A DNA stretch of 64,000 nucleotides. It comes from an uncultured Clostridia bacterium. Its GTDB lineage: Bacteria > Bacillota > Clostridia > Christensenellales > UBA3700. The translations under genes and the position numbers were made by a program. The notes under the pieces are model-generated. The model did not search any database. It was given only the letters and a program-made list of their open reading frames with translations, and was not told where the DNA came from. How positions within the stretch are numbered: position 1 is the first letter of the stretch; each line of letters starts with the position of its first letter. The DNA lies in NCBI GenBank assembly GCA_947038565.1, contig CAMQWP010000003.1, positions 21,183 through 85,182 of the forward strand, in the 5' to 3' direction. Shown here piece after piece: positions 9,643-19,278 of this stretch.

Positions 9643-10251
9643 ATGCTACTTTCAAATATTATAGGCAAAAAAATCGTAAATATTAGCACTGCACTAGATC
9701 TAGGGGCTGTATGCAACTTTACTTATCATGAAGGAGCAATAGAATATATTGTGACCGATACAGGCATGGCAGTAAAGACTTCGGACATAGAAAGTTTATC
9801 CGATATCATAACTTGCAACATGCACTATGAGTATAGCGAACTAGAATATGCTCTACTATCTATCAAGGATATAGACATTTGTTCTATCAAGGGCAAATCA
9901 CTCGGCACTCTTCAAGATATACTTATAAATGATGAGTTCATAGTCAAGAAACTTATCACCGACGTAAAAAACATAATACGATTTCGCATTGTGTCATACT
10001 CTTTGACTACTCTCGTGATAGACAAGCCGACCGTGACTGATAAAAACATAAAAAAAGTCGAGCTATCTATACCTACTGTAGTTTCCAACTATTCATTTTT
10101 ATTAGACAGGACATTATTTAGAAATATTATGACTAGCAATGGACAAGTGTTGATCTCAAGGGGCGAGCGGATTACGCAAGACGATATAGACAAAGCACGT
10201 AGAACGGGGAAACTTGTACAGCTTACACTATACTCAACACCAATAAGATAG
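9643..10251 (+). CDS. PRC-barrel-like domain protein
   Basis: N-terminal LSNIIGKKIVNISTALDLG resembles YlmC/PRC-barrel; ATG at 9643 after GAGGTGATATAC. Confidence 0.55.
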   Translation: MLLSNIIGKKIVNISTALDLGAVCNFTYHEGAIEYIVTDTGMAVKTSDIESLSDIITCNMHYEYSELEYALLSIKDIDICSIKGKSLGTLQDILINDEFIVKKLITDVKNIIRFRIVSYSLTTLVIDKPTVTDKNIKKVELSIPTVVSNYSFLLDRTLFRNIMTSNGQVLISRGERITQDDIDKARRTGKLVQLTLYSTPIR

Positions 10252-10332
10252 ATACTATAACTAATCGGCTATCATATCGCAATCATATTAATCATCTGTT
10301 TAATGAACAACACTGCTATAAATATAATAGGA

Positions 10333-10430
10333 TTAACGATTATCAAATCTATACATAAAATAAGTTTAACGATTATCAAAGCAATAACTGTAATAGGTTG
10401 AGCTATTATCACATCTATATAAAATAATCG
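10333..10430. repeat. short ~33-bp direct repeat, 3 degenerate units
   Basis: TTAACGATTATCAAA at 10333-10347 and 10366-10380; diverged TTGAGCTATTATCACA near 10398. Confidence 0.6.
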
Positions 10431-10450
10431 TTTAACAAAAAATATTAACA

Positions 10451-10490
10451 AAAAAATATCATCTCGGCTACTCTAGCTGAGATGATATTT
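10451..10490 (-). terminator. intrinsic terminator of the small Cys-rich gene
   Basis: ATATCATCTCGGCTA-CTC-TAGCTGAGATGATAT stem, T-tract on the minus strand. Confidence 0.8.
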
Positions 10491-10559
10491 CCTTACTCGT
10501 TATTTAAAACAAGCAATACTCGATTTTTGATTGCTATTTGCTATTTTGAGTATATAAAA

Positions 10560-10712
10560 TTACTCTTTTTCGCTACCACAGCCATCGCCACAACCACAGC
10601 CTTTTGAACAACCGCAGTCTTTAGTGCTTTCAGTAGCACCGTTTGATCTCTGTCTAGCCTTTTCAGCAGCATTCTTACTTCTTGATTCTGACTCATTCAT
10701 ATGATTATTCAT
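10560..10712 (-). CDS. small (50 aa) hydrophilic protein with Cys/Gly-rich C-terminal tail
   Basis: ATG at 10712 preceded by AAAAAGGAGAATTATT; ends KDCGCSKGCGCGDGCGSEKE. Confidence 0.7.
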   Translation of the reverse strand: MNNHMNESESRSKNAAEKARQRSNGATESTKDCGCSKGCGCGDGCGSEKE

Positions 10713-10826
10713 AATAATTCTCCTTTTTGCAGTTCGAATTCTTTCGACTACATAGCTATTATTAGCAAAGTGAATATTATTATACATACGATATATGATA
10801 TATTTTATTTAATTTCCAAAATCTAA

Positions 10827-11639
10827 CTATGCTTTATATGTACCTAGCACTTTAAACGATCTGCATTTTGTACTTAGCATTTTAAGTAGGCGTATTACGT
10901 TTTCATCGAGCAAACCGCCTTCAATGTCAATATAAAAATTTACCTCAAAATCAGTATTTGCGATGTTTTTTGACTCTATCTTTGTCATATTTATATCGCA
11001 CACGGTAAAGCACTCTATCAGCTTACTTAGACTATTTTTCTCGCCACTAGTAGCACATATAAGGCTTATTGCATTATTCTCAGGCATAAATATCGCGTTT
11101 TTACTTAGCACGATAAATCTAGTGTAGTTATTTTCCGCGTCTTGCACGCCCTCTTCTATAAGCTCTAGCCCGTATAACATAGCACAAAGATTACTTGATA
11201 TTACGCCTTTATGCTTATCTCCATAAAGAGCAAGTCTCTCACTAGCTATAGCAGTATTAGGTGCATTTGAAGTGTCAAATCCATGCCTCGAGATAAATTC
11301 ATCACACTGCATAAGTGCTTGAGGGTGCGAGCTGACGCTTTTGATATCTTCAATCCTAGCGCCCCTTACTCCTAAAAGGCAATGACTTACCTTAAGCGAC
11401 TCTTTCTTTATGATGTTTAGATCATAACTAGCAAGTAACTTGTATGTATCATCTACGCTTCCAGCAGTACTATTCTCTAGTGGAAGTACGCCTATACAAT
11501 TATCACAGCATGATATTGCCTTCGCCACGTCCTCAAATGTCGCTACAAACTCGATATGTTTAGCATTTAATTTTTCTATAGCGAACTTGTGCGAGTACGC
11601 ACCCTTAACGCCCTGACATATTACTTTATAGTCTTGCAT
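10827..11639 (-). CDS. pheA: prephenate dehydratase with C-terminal ACT-like domain
   Basis: GVKGAYSHKFA, GVLPLENSTAGSVDDTYKLL, YTRFIVL; ATG at 11639 after AGGAGAAACTGT. Confidence 0.93.
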   Translation of the reverse strand: MQDYKVICQGVKGAYSHKFAIEKLNAKHIEFVATFEDVAKAISCCDNCIGVLPLENSTAGSVDDTYKLLASYDLNIIKKESLKVSHCLLGVRGARIEDIKSVSSHPQALMQCDEFISRHGFDTSNAPNTAIASERLALYGDKHKGVISSNLCAMLYGLELIEEGVQDAENNYTRFIVLSKNAIFMPENNAISLICATSGEKNSLSKLIECFTVCDINMTKIESKNIANTDFEVNFYIDIEGGLLDENVIRLLKMLSTKCRSFKVLGTYKA

Positions 11640-11686
11640 ACAGTTTCTCCTATTCGGAACTTTCTTCACTGACAAAGCAGCGTGTA

Positions 11687-12694
11687 TTAGATAGTTTTCA
11701 TGAACGCTACTAGTTTCTCAATCTTTTCATTGATGACTTTGAACTGAGGTATAGTAAGAGACTGAGCACCGTCACACAATGCCTTCTGAGGATTGTTATG
11801 AACTTCTATGATAAGTCCGTCCGCACCTGCAGCGATTGCAGCAAGTGATAGAGGCTCTACTAAATGCGACATTCCAGCCGAATGTGAAGGGTCTACCACT
11901 ATCGGCAAGTGACTCATTTTCTTGATAACTGGTATTGCTGATACATCAAGTGTATTTCTAGTAGCAGTCTCAAAAGTTCTTATACCACGCTCGCATAATA
12001 TAACATTTTCATTACCACCCGCCATTATGTATTCAGCACTCATTAGCCACTCTTCTATAGTATTAGCAAGACCTCTCTTCAATAAGATAGGTTTTTTTAT
12101 CTTACCTAACTCTTTAAGCAGTCTGAAGTTTTGCATATTTCTAGCACCTACCTGGATCAAATCCACATCAGCAAATAGTGGGATATCATCAGCACTCATT
12201 ACTTCGCTTACAAGCGGCATGCCAGTGATAGCTTTTGCCTCTGACAACAGCTCAAGTCCAGTCCCTTCAAGACCTTGGAAAGCGTAAGGTGAACTACGTG
12301 GTTTAAACGCTCCGCCTCTAAGTATGCCGACATTACTAGCCTTGACACCTCTTGCGATCTCTAGGATTTGGTCGTGGCTCTCTACAGAACAAGGCCCTGC
12401 GATCACTTGAAAATGTCCACCACCGATCTTATATCCGCCAACGTCTACTATAGTATCTAGCTCATGGAACTTACGATTTACTAGTTTGTAAGGCTCTTGA
12501 ACTCTCTTAACACTTTCTACAATAGGAAATGTATTTATAGCGTCCATATCTATCTTGACAGTATCACCCACTAGCCCTAAGATGGTGTGAGTTTTACCTA
12601 TAGTGCTCTTTATCTGCACATTGTGACTCTCTATGTAATCAAAAAGACCTTTTAATTCCTCGTCTTTCGACTTACTACTTACTACTATAATCAT
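11687..12694 (-). CDS. aroF: 3-deoxy-7-phosphoheptulonate (DAHP) synthase, type I-beta with N-terminal ferredoxin-like domain
   Basis: FQVIAGPCSVESHDQI, RGGAFKPRSSPYAFQGLE, VDPSHSAG. Confidence 0.95.
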   Translation of the reverse strand: MIIVVSSKSKDEELKGLFDYIESHNVQIKSTIGKTHTILGLVGDTVKIDMDAINTFPIVESVKRVQEPYKLVNRKFHELDTIVDVGGYKIGGGHFQVIAGPCSVESHDQILEIARGVKASNVGILRGGAFKPRSSPYAFQGLEGTGLELLSEAKAITGMPLVSEVMSADDIPLFADVDLIQVGARNMQNFRLLKELGKIKKPILLKRGLANTIEEWLMSAEYIMAGGNENVILCERGIRTFETATRNTLDVSAIPVIKKMSHLPIVVDPSHSAGMSHLVEPLSLAAIAAGADGLIIEVHNNPQKALCDGAQSLTIPQFKVINEKIEKLVAFMKTI

Positions 12695-12708
12695 GATATA
12701 CCTCCTAT

Positions 12709-12739
12709 AAAAAAAGCCGACACCTTAAACAGCGTCGAC
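12709..12739 (-). terminator. intrinsic terminator (attenuator) immediately upstream of the DAHP synthase start
   Basis: Minus strand GTCGACGC-TGTTTAAG-GTGTCGGC stem then T7, followed within ~25 nt by the SD AGGAGG and ATG. Confidence 0.85.
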
Positions 12740-12776
12740 AAAAAAAACTATCAATACCGCGAATTAAAAAACAAAA

Positions 12777-12845
12777 TTAAGCTATCTCTAAACAGAAAAA
12801 GCTAAAAATAAAGTTTTTAAATAGTGCGATAATATTAATCAACAT
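12777..12845 (-). CDS. putative Phe-rich leader peptide MLINIIALFKNFIFSFFCLEIA
   Basis: 22-codon ORF with SD AAGGAG; 5 Phe codons within 9 residues; lies between a promoter and an intrinsic terminator ahead of aroF-pheA; not in the supplied ORF track (too short). Confidence 0.7.
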   Translation of the reverse strand: MLINIIALFKNFIFSFFCLEIA

Positions 12846-12935
12846 AATGCTCCTTGCAACGCTAGCCGACATGCGACAAGCTGTATTATATACTCCATAT
12901 ATGCAAACTGCTATATATTTTGTAAACTTATGTAT

Positions 12936-12963
12936 ATAATAGCATATTTTCGAAATTTGTCAA
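12936..12963 (-). promoter_or_regulatory. promoter of the leader-aroF-pheA operon
   Basis: Minus strand TTGACA, 16-nt spacer ending TGC, TATTAT. Confidence 0.65.
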
Positions 12964-13023
12964 TACAATTTAATGGAATTTGTTATTATTTATTATTTAG
13001 TGTAAATTAAATATAATATTTGA

Positions 13024-13059
13024 TAAAAAAATCGGCTAACCTTTATAAAGTCAACCGAT
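13024..13059 (-). terminator. intrinsic terminator downstream of the F420-ligase-like gene
   Basis: ATCGGCTAAC/GTCAACCGAT inverted repeat (GU pairs), T-tract on the minus strand. Confidence 0.75.
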
Positions 13060-13093
13060 AATTATCAATTAAAACTAATCACTTTATAGATGC

Positions 13094-14278
13094 TTAGTTA
13101 TCGCTATAGTTAGTGAAATAGTTCTGGATCAAGATAATAGGAGTACCCTTATCACCACTACCAGAAGTCAAGTCACTTAAGCTACCTAGCAAGTCAGTAA
13201 GTCTACGAGGAGTAGTACCCTGAGACGCCATATCAGCAACTAGGTTGTCTTTTTTCTCTTTGATAAGTTTGATCATAGCTTGCTTAGCGTCATCACCTGA
13301 AAGGTCACCGATAGCATTATCAGCAAGATACTTCAACTTAAGCTCATTAGGAGTTCCCTCTAAGCCAGCAGTATATGCAGGAGAAACTACTGGATCAGCA
13401 AGCTCCCAGATACCACCGATTGGATCTTTGAAAGCACCGTCGCCGTAGATCATTACTTCGATATTCTTACCAGTAAGCTCATTGAACTTAGCAGCGATTT
13501 TCTCTACCAATGGCTGACCATCACGAGGGAAAAGTTTGATAGAATCATCAGTAGCAAGATTACTACCGTAAAGACCATACTCATTGAAACCGCTACCGTC
13601 AACGCTCTCATTAAGAATATCAGCAAGGTTAAGAACTACGCTTGCACCAGCTTCTTTAAGAATACGCTTAGTCCTCTCACGAGTGTGGATATCAGCATTA
13701 ATAACTTTATCAGTATACTTAAGTATCTCTTTAGGGCTATTAGCAAGAATAATCTCGCAAGGACAGCTCTCTGAAGCATACTCTTTGTATAGACCAACAT
13801 AATCGATACCAGTGAATGGATGAACGATTTTGCCGAAAGTATCATAGTACTCTTTCTCAGTGAAAACATCAGTGTAAGGATTTACACCCTTAGCATCGAT
13901 CAAATCCATAGGGATAAGTGGATTGCCCACTTCGTCGCCAGGGTAAGACATCTGGATAATAATCTTGTCAACGCCTCTAGCAATACCCTTTAATATCATA
14001 GAAAATCTATTTCTAGACATGATAGGGAATATCAAACCAACAGTACCACCGCCAGTCTTCGCTCTAACGTCTTTAGCGATCTGGTCAAGTGTAGCGTAGT
14101 TACCTTGAGCACGAGCCACGATAGCCTCAGTCATAGTAACAACATCGTTGTCTTGTAGCTCAAAGTTACCCTCAGCTGAAGCAGCCATAATGCTGTCAAC
14201 AACGATAGTAGCTATGTCATCACCTTTTTTGATGATTGGAGCCTTAATACCTCTTGAAATAGTTCCGATAGTTTTCAT
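13094..14278 (-). CDS. coenzyme F420-0:L-glutamate ligase (CofE)-like protein
   Basis: MKTIGTISRGIKAPIIKKGDDI..., ITEAIVARAQG-type motif, IYGDGAFKDP; ATG at 14278 after AGGAGGTTTCTT. Confidence 0.75.
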   Translation of the reverse strand: MKTIGTISRGIKAPIIKKGDDIATIVVDSIMAASAEGNFELQDNDVVTMTEAIVARAQGNYATLDQIAKDVRAKTGGGTVGLIFPIMSRNRFSMILKGIARGVDKIIIQMSYPGDEVGNPLIPMDLIDAKGVNPYTDVFTEKEYYDTFGKIVHPFTGIDYVGLYKEYASESCPCEIILANSPKEILKYTDKVINADIHTRERTKRILKEAGASVVLNLADILNESVDGSGFNEYGLYGSNLATDDSIKLFPRDGQPLVEKIAAKFNELTGKNIEVMIYGDGAFKDPIGGIWELADPVVSPAYTAGLEGTPNELKLKYLADNAIGDLSGDDAKQAMIKLIKEKKDNLVADMASQGTTPRRLTDLLGSLSDLTSGSGDKGTPIILIQNYFTNYSDN

Positions 14279-14604
14279 AAGAAACCTCCTAAAAAAATAC
14301 ATCTTTAGTGAAAATCAATACAAATAAATGTATGTATCCACAATGCGACAGTAATATAATGAAAGCGTGACGCTTAATTGATTTACTTGTCTAACCTTGA
14401 TTATTATACAACATATCGGCGATAATAGCAAGACTTTATCGAATATTGTATATAATGATATCTTAATGTTGTTATAATCTAGACGTATAACCCTACATGG
14501 CATGAGAGCCTGACTGATCATAATCCGCTCTATCCATATCATAAAAACACACTGTACCCACGCATTACAAGGTATTACAGGGTATTACAAAGCAATTACG
14601 GCAT

Positions 14605-14642
14605 AAAAAAGGCACACCGACGATAATTCGTGAGTGTGCCTT
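14605..14642 (-). terminator. intrinsic terminator of argS
   Basis: AAGGCACAC/GTGTGCCTT inverted repeat with A6 on the plus-strand left side. Confidence 0.8.
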
Positions 14643-14730
14643 ATAATATTATAATACTATTATATATATCTACTATGTCTTGTACTTCGCAATGCTGATA
14701 TAGAAACTATCAGGCACAGCACAACATTAA

Positions 14731-16419
14731 CTACATCTTAACAGGACATTCGATACCTAGCAAGCTCATACCGCCGCCGATGATATCACGGACAATATTT
14801 ACCACTGCAAGTCTAGCGTTCTTCTCGCCATCAGGAGAGTTAGAAATATTTTGCTCGATATAGAACTTATTAAACTGACCCGCGATAGCTAGCAAGTGAC
14901 GAGTCACCATAGAAGGCTCATACTTAATACTCGCGTCGACTAGTACATCAGGGTAACGGTCTATAAGTTTGATAAGCTCATATGCTTCAGGCTTCTCAAG
15001 AGTGCTATAGTCCATCTCACTACTATTAGTAGCAATCTTCTCTATAAGCGAATTACATCTTGCGTAAGTGTACTGTACATAAGGGCCAGTTTCGCCATCA
15101 AAGTTAAGCACTCTGTCATAGCTAAAACTAATATCCTTGATCCTATTACCAGTAAGCACGCCGAACACGACCGCACCAGTACCGATCATCTCAGCAACAT
15201 TTTCTTTATTATCAAGCTCAGCGTTCTTTTCATTAATAATCTCAAGTGCTCTTGCTTTAGCGTTATCTAGTACATCCTCTACGAATACGACATTACCGCC
15301 ACGTGATGAAAGTTTACCGCCTTCGATACTTACCATACCAAAAGGTACATGCACCATATCTTTTGACCACTCATGCCCCATCATGTCTATTACTTTAAAC
15401 AATTGCTTAAAATGCAAGTTCTGTTGATAGGCTACTACGTATAGGCACTTATAGAAATCATAAGTATTCTTACGATAGAAAGCCGCCGCCATATCTCTAG
15501 TCGCATAAAGTGTAGCACCGTCTGCTCTTTTAACAAGACAAGGAGTCATCTCCTCATTCGGGAACTCGACAATAGTCGCACCTTCGCTTATTTTAGTCAA
15601 GCCCTTTTGCTCAAGCTCGTCAAGCACTGGTTGCATTTTGTCGTTATAAAAGCTCTCGCCGTTATAGCTATCAAAAGTGACATGAAGTCTATCATATATC
15701 TTAGCGACATCTTTAAGTGTAACTTCCTTAAACCACAAGAATAATGCCATAGCCTCTTCATTGCCGTCCTCGATTTTCTTAAACCATGCCCTAGCCTCAT
15801 CATTAAGCTCAGGCTTCTCTTCTGCTACTTTGTGGAACTTGACATATATCTCAAGTAATGAATTGATTCCGCGAGCATTCACGTCCTCTTTATCACCCCA
15901 CATCTTAAATGCTACGATAAGTTTACCGAACTGAGTACCCCAGTCACCTAAGTGATTGATACCAACTACATTATAACCGAGTTTTTTATAGATCCTATAA
16001 AGACTTGCACCGATAACTGTTGCTGATAAGTGTCCCATGTGAAAAGGCTTAGCAATGTTGATACTAGAGTAGTCTATACAGACAGTCTTACCCTCGCCTA
16101 CAGTGCTATCACCATACCCAGCTTTTGCAAGAAGAGCAGTATCCATAACACCCTTAACATAGTTTAGCTTAGACAGCTTGAAGTTAACATAACCATTCAC
16201 CGACTCAATACTCGCGATGAAGTCAGGCTTTACTATAGCGGAAACTATATCATTTGCAATTACTACAGGAGCTTTCCTAAGCGCCTTTGCGAATTTGAAA
16301 CATGGAAAAGCCCAGTCAGCGACAGTAGTGTCTTTTGCTGGCGTAACCATTGCTAATATCTCCTCTAAGCTAACATCATCAATGCTGATAAGTTTAGCAA
16401 TCTCTAATTTGTAATCCAT
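14731..16419 (-). CDS. argS: arginyl-tRNA synthetase
   Basis: NIAKPFHMGHLSATVIG (HIGH), GKLSSRGGNVV, C-terminal anticodon-binding segment. Confidence 0.96.
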   Translation of the reverse strand: MDYKLEIAKLISIDDVSLEEILAMVTPAKDTTVADWAFPCFKFAKALRKAPVVIANDIVSAIVKPDFIASIESVNGYVNFKLSKLNYVKGVMDTALLAKAGYGDSTVGEGKTVCIDYSSINIAKPFHMGHLSATVIGASLYRIYKKLGYNVVGINHLGDWGTQFGKLIVAFKMWGDKEDVNARGINSLLEIYVKFHKVAEEKPELNDEARAWFKKIEDGNEEAMALFLWFKEVTLKDVAKIYDRLHVTFDSYNGESFYNDKMQPVLDELEQKGLTKISEGATIVEFPNEEMTPCLVKRADGATLYATRDMAAAFYRKNTYDFYKCLYVVAYQQNLHFKQLFKVIDMMGHEWSKDMVHVPFGMVSIEGGKLSSRGGNVVFVEDVLDNAKARALEIINEKNAELDNKENVAEMIGTGAVVFGVLTGNRIKDISFSYDRVLNFDGETGPYVQYTYARCNSLIEKIATNSSEMDYSTLEKPEAYELIKLIDRYPDVLVDASIKYEPSMVTRHLLAIAGQFNKFYIEQNISNSPDGEKNARLAVVNIVRDIIGGGMSLLGIECPVKM

Positions 16420-16574
16420 AACGTAACCTCTCTTCCTTAAACTGTCCTAAATACCTAAAGCCTAGCTATGTAGCGTAGACTTGTGCGTATTCTATAATTT
16501 ATTTTGTAATGCTTGATTATTGCATATTATAATAATGTTCAATACTTAATTAATCTAAAACATTGCACGCGATA

Positions 16575-17666
16575 TTAGACATTAAATCTAAATAATACTA
16601 CGTCGCCGTCTTTGATAACATACTCTTTGCCTTCCGAGCGAACTTTGCCCTTTTCTTTAGCGGCGTTATAAGAACCTAACTCTAATAGCACAGGGAAGTC
16701 AATAATCTCTGCACGGATAAAGCCTTTCTCGAAGTCACTATGTATCTTGCCCGCTGCTTGAGGAGCCTTAGTTCCTCTCTCGATAGTCCAAGCACGCGTC
16801 TCTTTCTCTCCAGCAGTAAGGTATGATATAAGTCCTAGTAACTCGTAACAACAAGATACTAATACATTAAGACCGCTCTCTGATAGACCATATTCTTCAG
16901 CGAACATCTTACGCTCTTCGTCATCATCAATTGACGCTATATCTTCTTCTATCTTTGCTGAAAGAACTACCACGCTAGCACCCTCATTATCAGCAAACTC
17001 ACGAACACTCTTGACCATATCATTCTCAGTGCCGATCTCCTCTTCAGAAATATTAGCAGCATAGATAACAGGCTTAGTAGTAAGTAGGTAAAGATCTTTA
17101 GCTTGGATTAACTCCTCTTCAGTAAAGTCAATAGATCGAACTGGCATGCCAGACTCTAGTACTTCATAAATCCTCTCTAAGAACGCGATCTCTGCAAGTA
17201 ACTTTCTATCTCCACTCTTTGCACCACTTCTAGCTTTAGCAAGACGCTTATACACAGAATCCATATCCGAGAATATAAGCTCTAAGTTAATAGTCTCTAT
17301 ATCTCTTAGCGGATCTACACTACCGTCTACGTGAGTGATATTCGTATCTTCAAAACATCTAACCACATGCACGATAGCGTCAACCTCGCGGATATGCGAT
17401 AAGAACTTATTACCTAAGCCTTCACCACGTGAAGCACCTTTAACAAGACCAGCGATATCTACGAATTCAAGATAAGTAGGAACCATCTTTTTGCTAGTGT
17501 AAAGTTTAGCAAGTGCGTCAAGACGATAGTCTGGCACTGCTACTACACCCACATTTGGCTCGATAGTACAGAACGGATAGTTTGCACTTTCCGCACCCGC
17601 TTTAGTGATAGCATTAAACAATGTACTTTTGCCTACATTTGGCAATCCTACTACACCTAACTTCAT
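16575..17666 (-). CDS. ychF: redox-regulated ribosome-binding ATPase YchF
   Basis: [34 protein letters not shown]-terminal TGS domain. Confidence 0.97.
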   Translation of the reverse strand: MKLGVVGLPNVGKSTLFNAITKAGAESANYPFCTIEPNVGVVAVPDYRLDALAKLYTSKKMVPTYLEFVDIAGLVKGASRGEGLGNKFLSHIREVDAIVHVVRCFEDTNITHVDGSVDPLRDIETINLELIFSDMDSVYKRLAKARSGAKSGDRKLLAEIAFLERIYEVLESGMPVRSIDFTEEELIQAKDLYLLTTKPVIYAANISEEEIGTENDMVKSVREFADNEGASVVVLSAKIEEDIASIDDDEERKMFAEEYGLSESGLNVLVSCCYELLGLISYLTAGEKETRAWTIERGTKAPQAAGKIHSDFEKGFIRAEIIDFPVLLELGSYNAAKEKGKVRSEGKEYVIKDGDVVLFRFNV

Positions 17667-17888
17667 ATATAAAACTCCTCATACTTTGCGCGAGTACTTA
17701 TCTCGCCAAAGATTGTAAAATAATAGTCGCTTGAGAATATGCAATAGCAACATTCGCGACACTATATTATAGCTTATAAAATGCGTCAATGTCAAGCATT
17801 AGTATTAACATACTACGCCATAACGCAAAAAAACCACCAACAAAAGCCGATAGTTTTCCTTGCTTCGAATTAAGAATGATGATAAATA

Positions 17889-18542
17889 TTATTTATCTGA
17901 GCCTAGAACAAACTGCATAGGGTCGATAAGCTTACCATCTTTTGATAGCTCGTAGTGCACATGTGAGTCTTGACCTGACTCGAAAGCAAATGCACCCACA
18001 GTACCGATTATAGTCTCATCAGATACTTTATCGCCTTTTTTAACAGCAGCTTTATCTACTAGTTTGTATACTGATATATAGCCATTGCCGTGATCAATAG
18101 TTATAACAGTACCCTCATTAGCATCAGTAGTAACACTAGTAACTACTCCTTCAAAACCTGCGATTACGTTCGCGCCAATAGGTGCGGAAATATCTACTGC
18201 TTGATGAGTCATATAATCACCGATAGTCACATCAGCTACCAGCTCAGAGTCATTGAACTTTCCAGAAACCACACCGCCGATTACTGGCATAGTAATGATG
18301 AAATCTCTCTCTACTACTGGCGGGTCTGGATCTACTGGTGGGTCTGGTGTCTCGATAGGCGGAGTGACTATAGGTGGATTACCGCCCGCGTCGATAGAAT
18401 TGTCCTGTGTAGTGATCACAGCGACTGTTGTGATAATAGCACCGATAGCAAGCACACATACCACCATCATTACATAATAGATATTACGCTTTAGGAATGA
18501 AGTAACTTTACTTACACTCACATTAGATTGTTTTTTTTGCAT
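17889..18542 (-). CDS. spoIIQ: M23/LytM peptidase-domain protein, SpoIIQ-like
   Basis: Single N-terminal TM, Pro-rich linker, LytM domain with HQAVDIS and HVHYEL zinc motifs. Confidence 0.75.
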   Translation of the reverse strand: MQKKQSNVSVSKVTSFLKRNIYYVMMVVCVLAIGAIITTVAVITTQDNSIDAGGNPPIVTPPIETPDPPVDPDPPVVERDFIITMPVIGGVVSGKFNDSELVADVTIGDYMTHQAVDISAPIGANVIAGFEGVVTSVTTDANEGTVITIDHGNGYISVYKLVDKAAVKKGDKVSDETIIGTVGAFAFESGQDSHVHYELSKDGKLIDPMQFVLGSDK

Positions 18543-18567
18543 TAGAAAACCTCCGTAAAAAATTTAT

Positions 18568-19026
18568 TCAATAGCTACCCATGATAAGTGGAGTACCTAT
18601 CGTAATAACATCATCTCTTATCGCGATTTGAATATTGATAGCTTGACCGTCGACTATTTTCGGCTTGCCACAATGCTCTGATCTGCCATAAATGATATGT
18701 ATATTATCGACCACCTCAGTAGAGAGAGTGACGATATCGAACTGTTTTAATATGTCGGAGAATTTGTCATAATCGCCAGCAAGCGTATAGCTTATGCCTA
18801 CGATATTATTTAGATCACGCTCAGCCTTGCTCGTATCGCTATAGTCGTAATTTGCAAGATAGATATCATCAAACATATAAGTAGAACTATCCGTGCACCT
18901 ACCCTGCGTGTAGTAGCTTACCTTAACGTCGCTAGCGTCACCGCTTAGCATAAGTGTCGGTACTGAGTATGTAATAATTATTAATAAAACTATTGTTATA
19001 AGTACAGAAAATTTTTTCATATTCAC
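18568..19026 (-). CDS. hypothetical secreted/membrane-anchored protein, possibly sporulation-associated (weak YwmB resemblance)
   Basis: N-terminal hydrophobic segment; C-terminal INIQIAIRDDVITIGTPLIMGSY; adjacent to the SpoIIQ-like gene. Confidence 0.45.
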   Translation of the reverse strand: MNMKKFSVLITIVLLIIITYSVPTLMLSGDASDVKVSYYTQGRCTDSSTYMFDDIYLANYDYSDTSKAERDLNNIVGISYTLAGDYDKFSDILKQFDIVTLSTEVVDNIHIIYGRSEHCGKPKIVDGQAINIQIAIRDDVITIGTPLIMGSY

Positions 19027-19278
19027 CTCTCTTATTTATATTCTTGACACAATAACTACATTATATACTTAGTTCGCAAGAATATTTTTTCATATGCTAT
19101 GTACTGATTTTTAGCTATCGCATAGACATATTACTTTATTTTTTTACTGCTAAACTCTTAACGTGTACGTGTTTATTCGAAGAAAATCAATTTATTAGCT
19201 TACAAAACCTCACCTAGCTCATCATAGTATTGCCATAGTCGGGTGCGATATACATGATATTATTCTGCTTTTTTTGCA

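Noticed and set aside
14315-14542. 75-aa minus-strand ORF upstream of the CofE-like gene
   Set aside because: No SD, composition typical of translated AT-rich intergenic DNA.
14570-14592. Short GGTATTACA repeat near the argS terminator
   Set aside because: Only two to three copies of ~10 bp in AT-rich sequence; probably chance.
18090-18494. Plus-strand ORF opposite the SpoIIQ-like gene
   Set aside because: Antisense shadow of a well-supported CDS; His/Tyr/Ser-rich translation with no family resemblance. The same applies to most other opposite-strand ORFs in the track (e.g. 3413-3781, 11922-12287, 19522-20028, 26978-27469, 32392-32880, 53380-53829).
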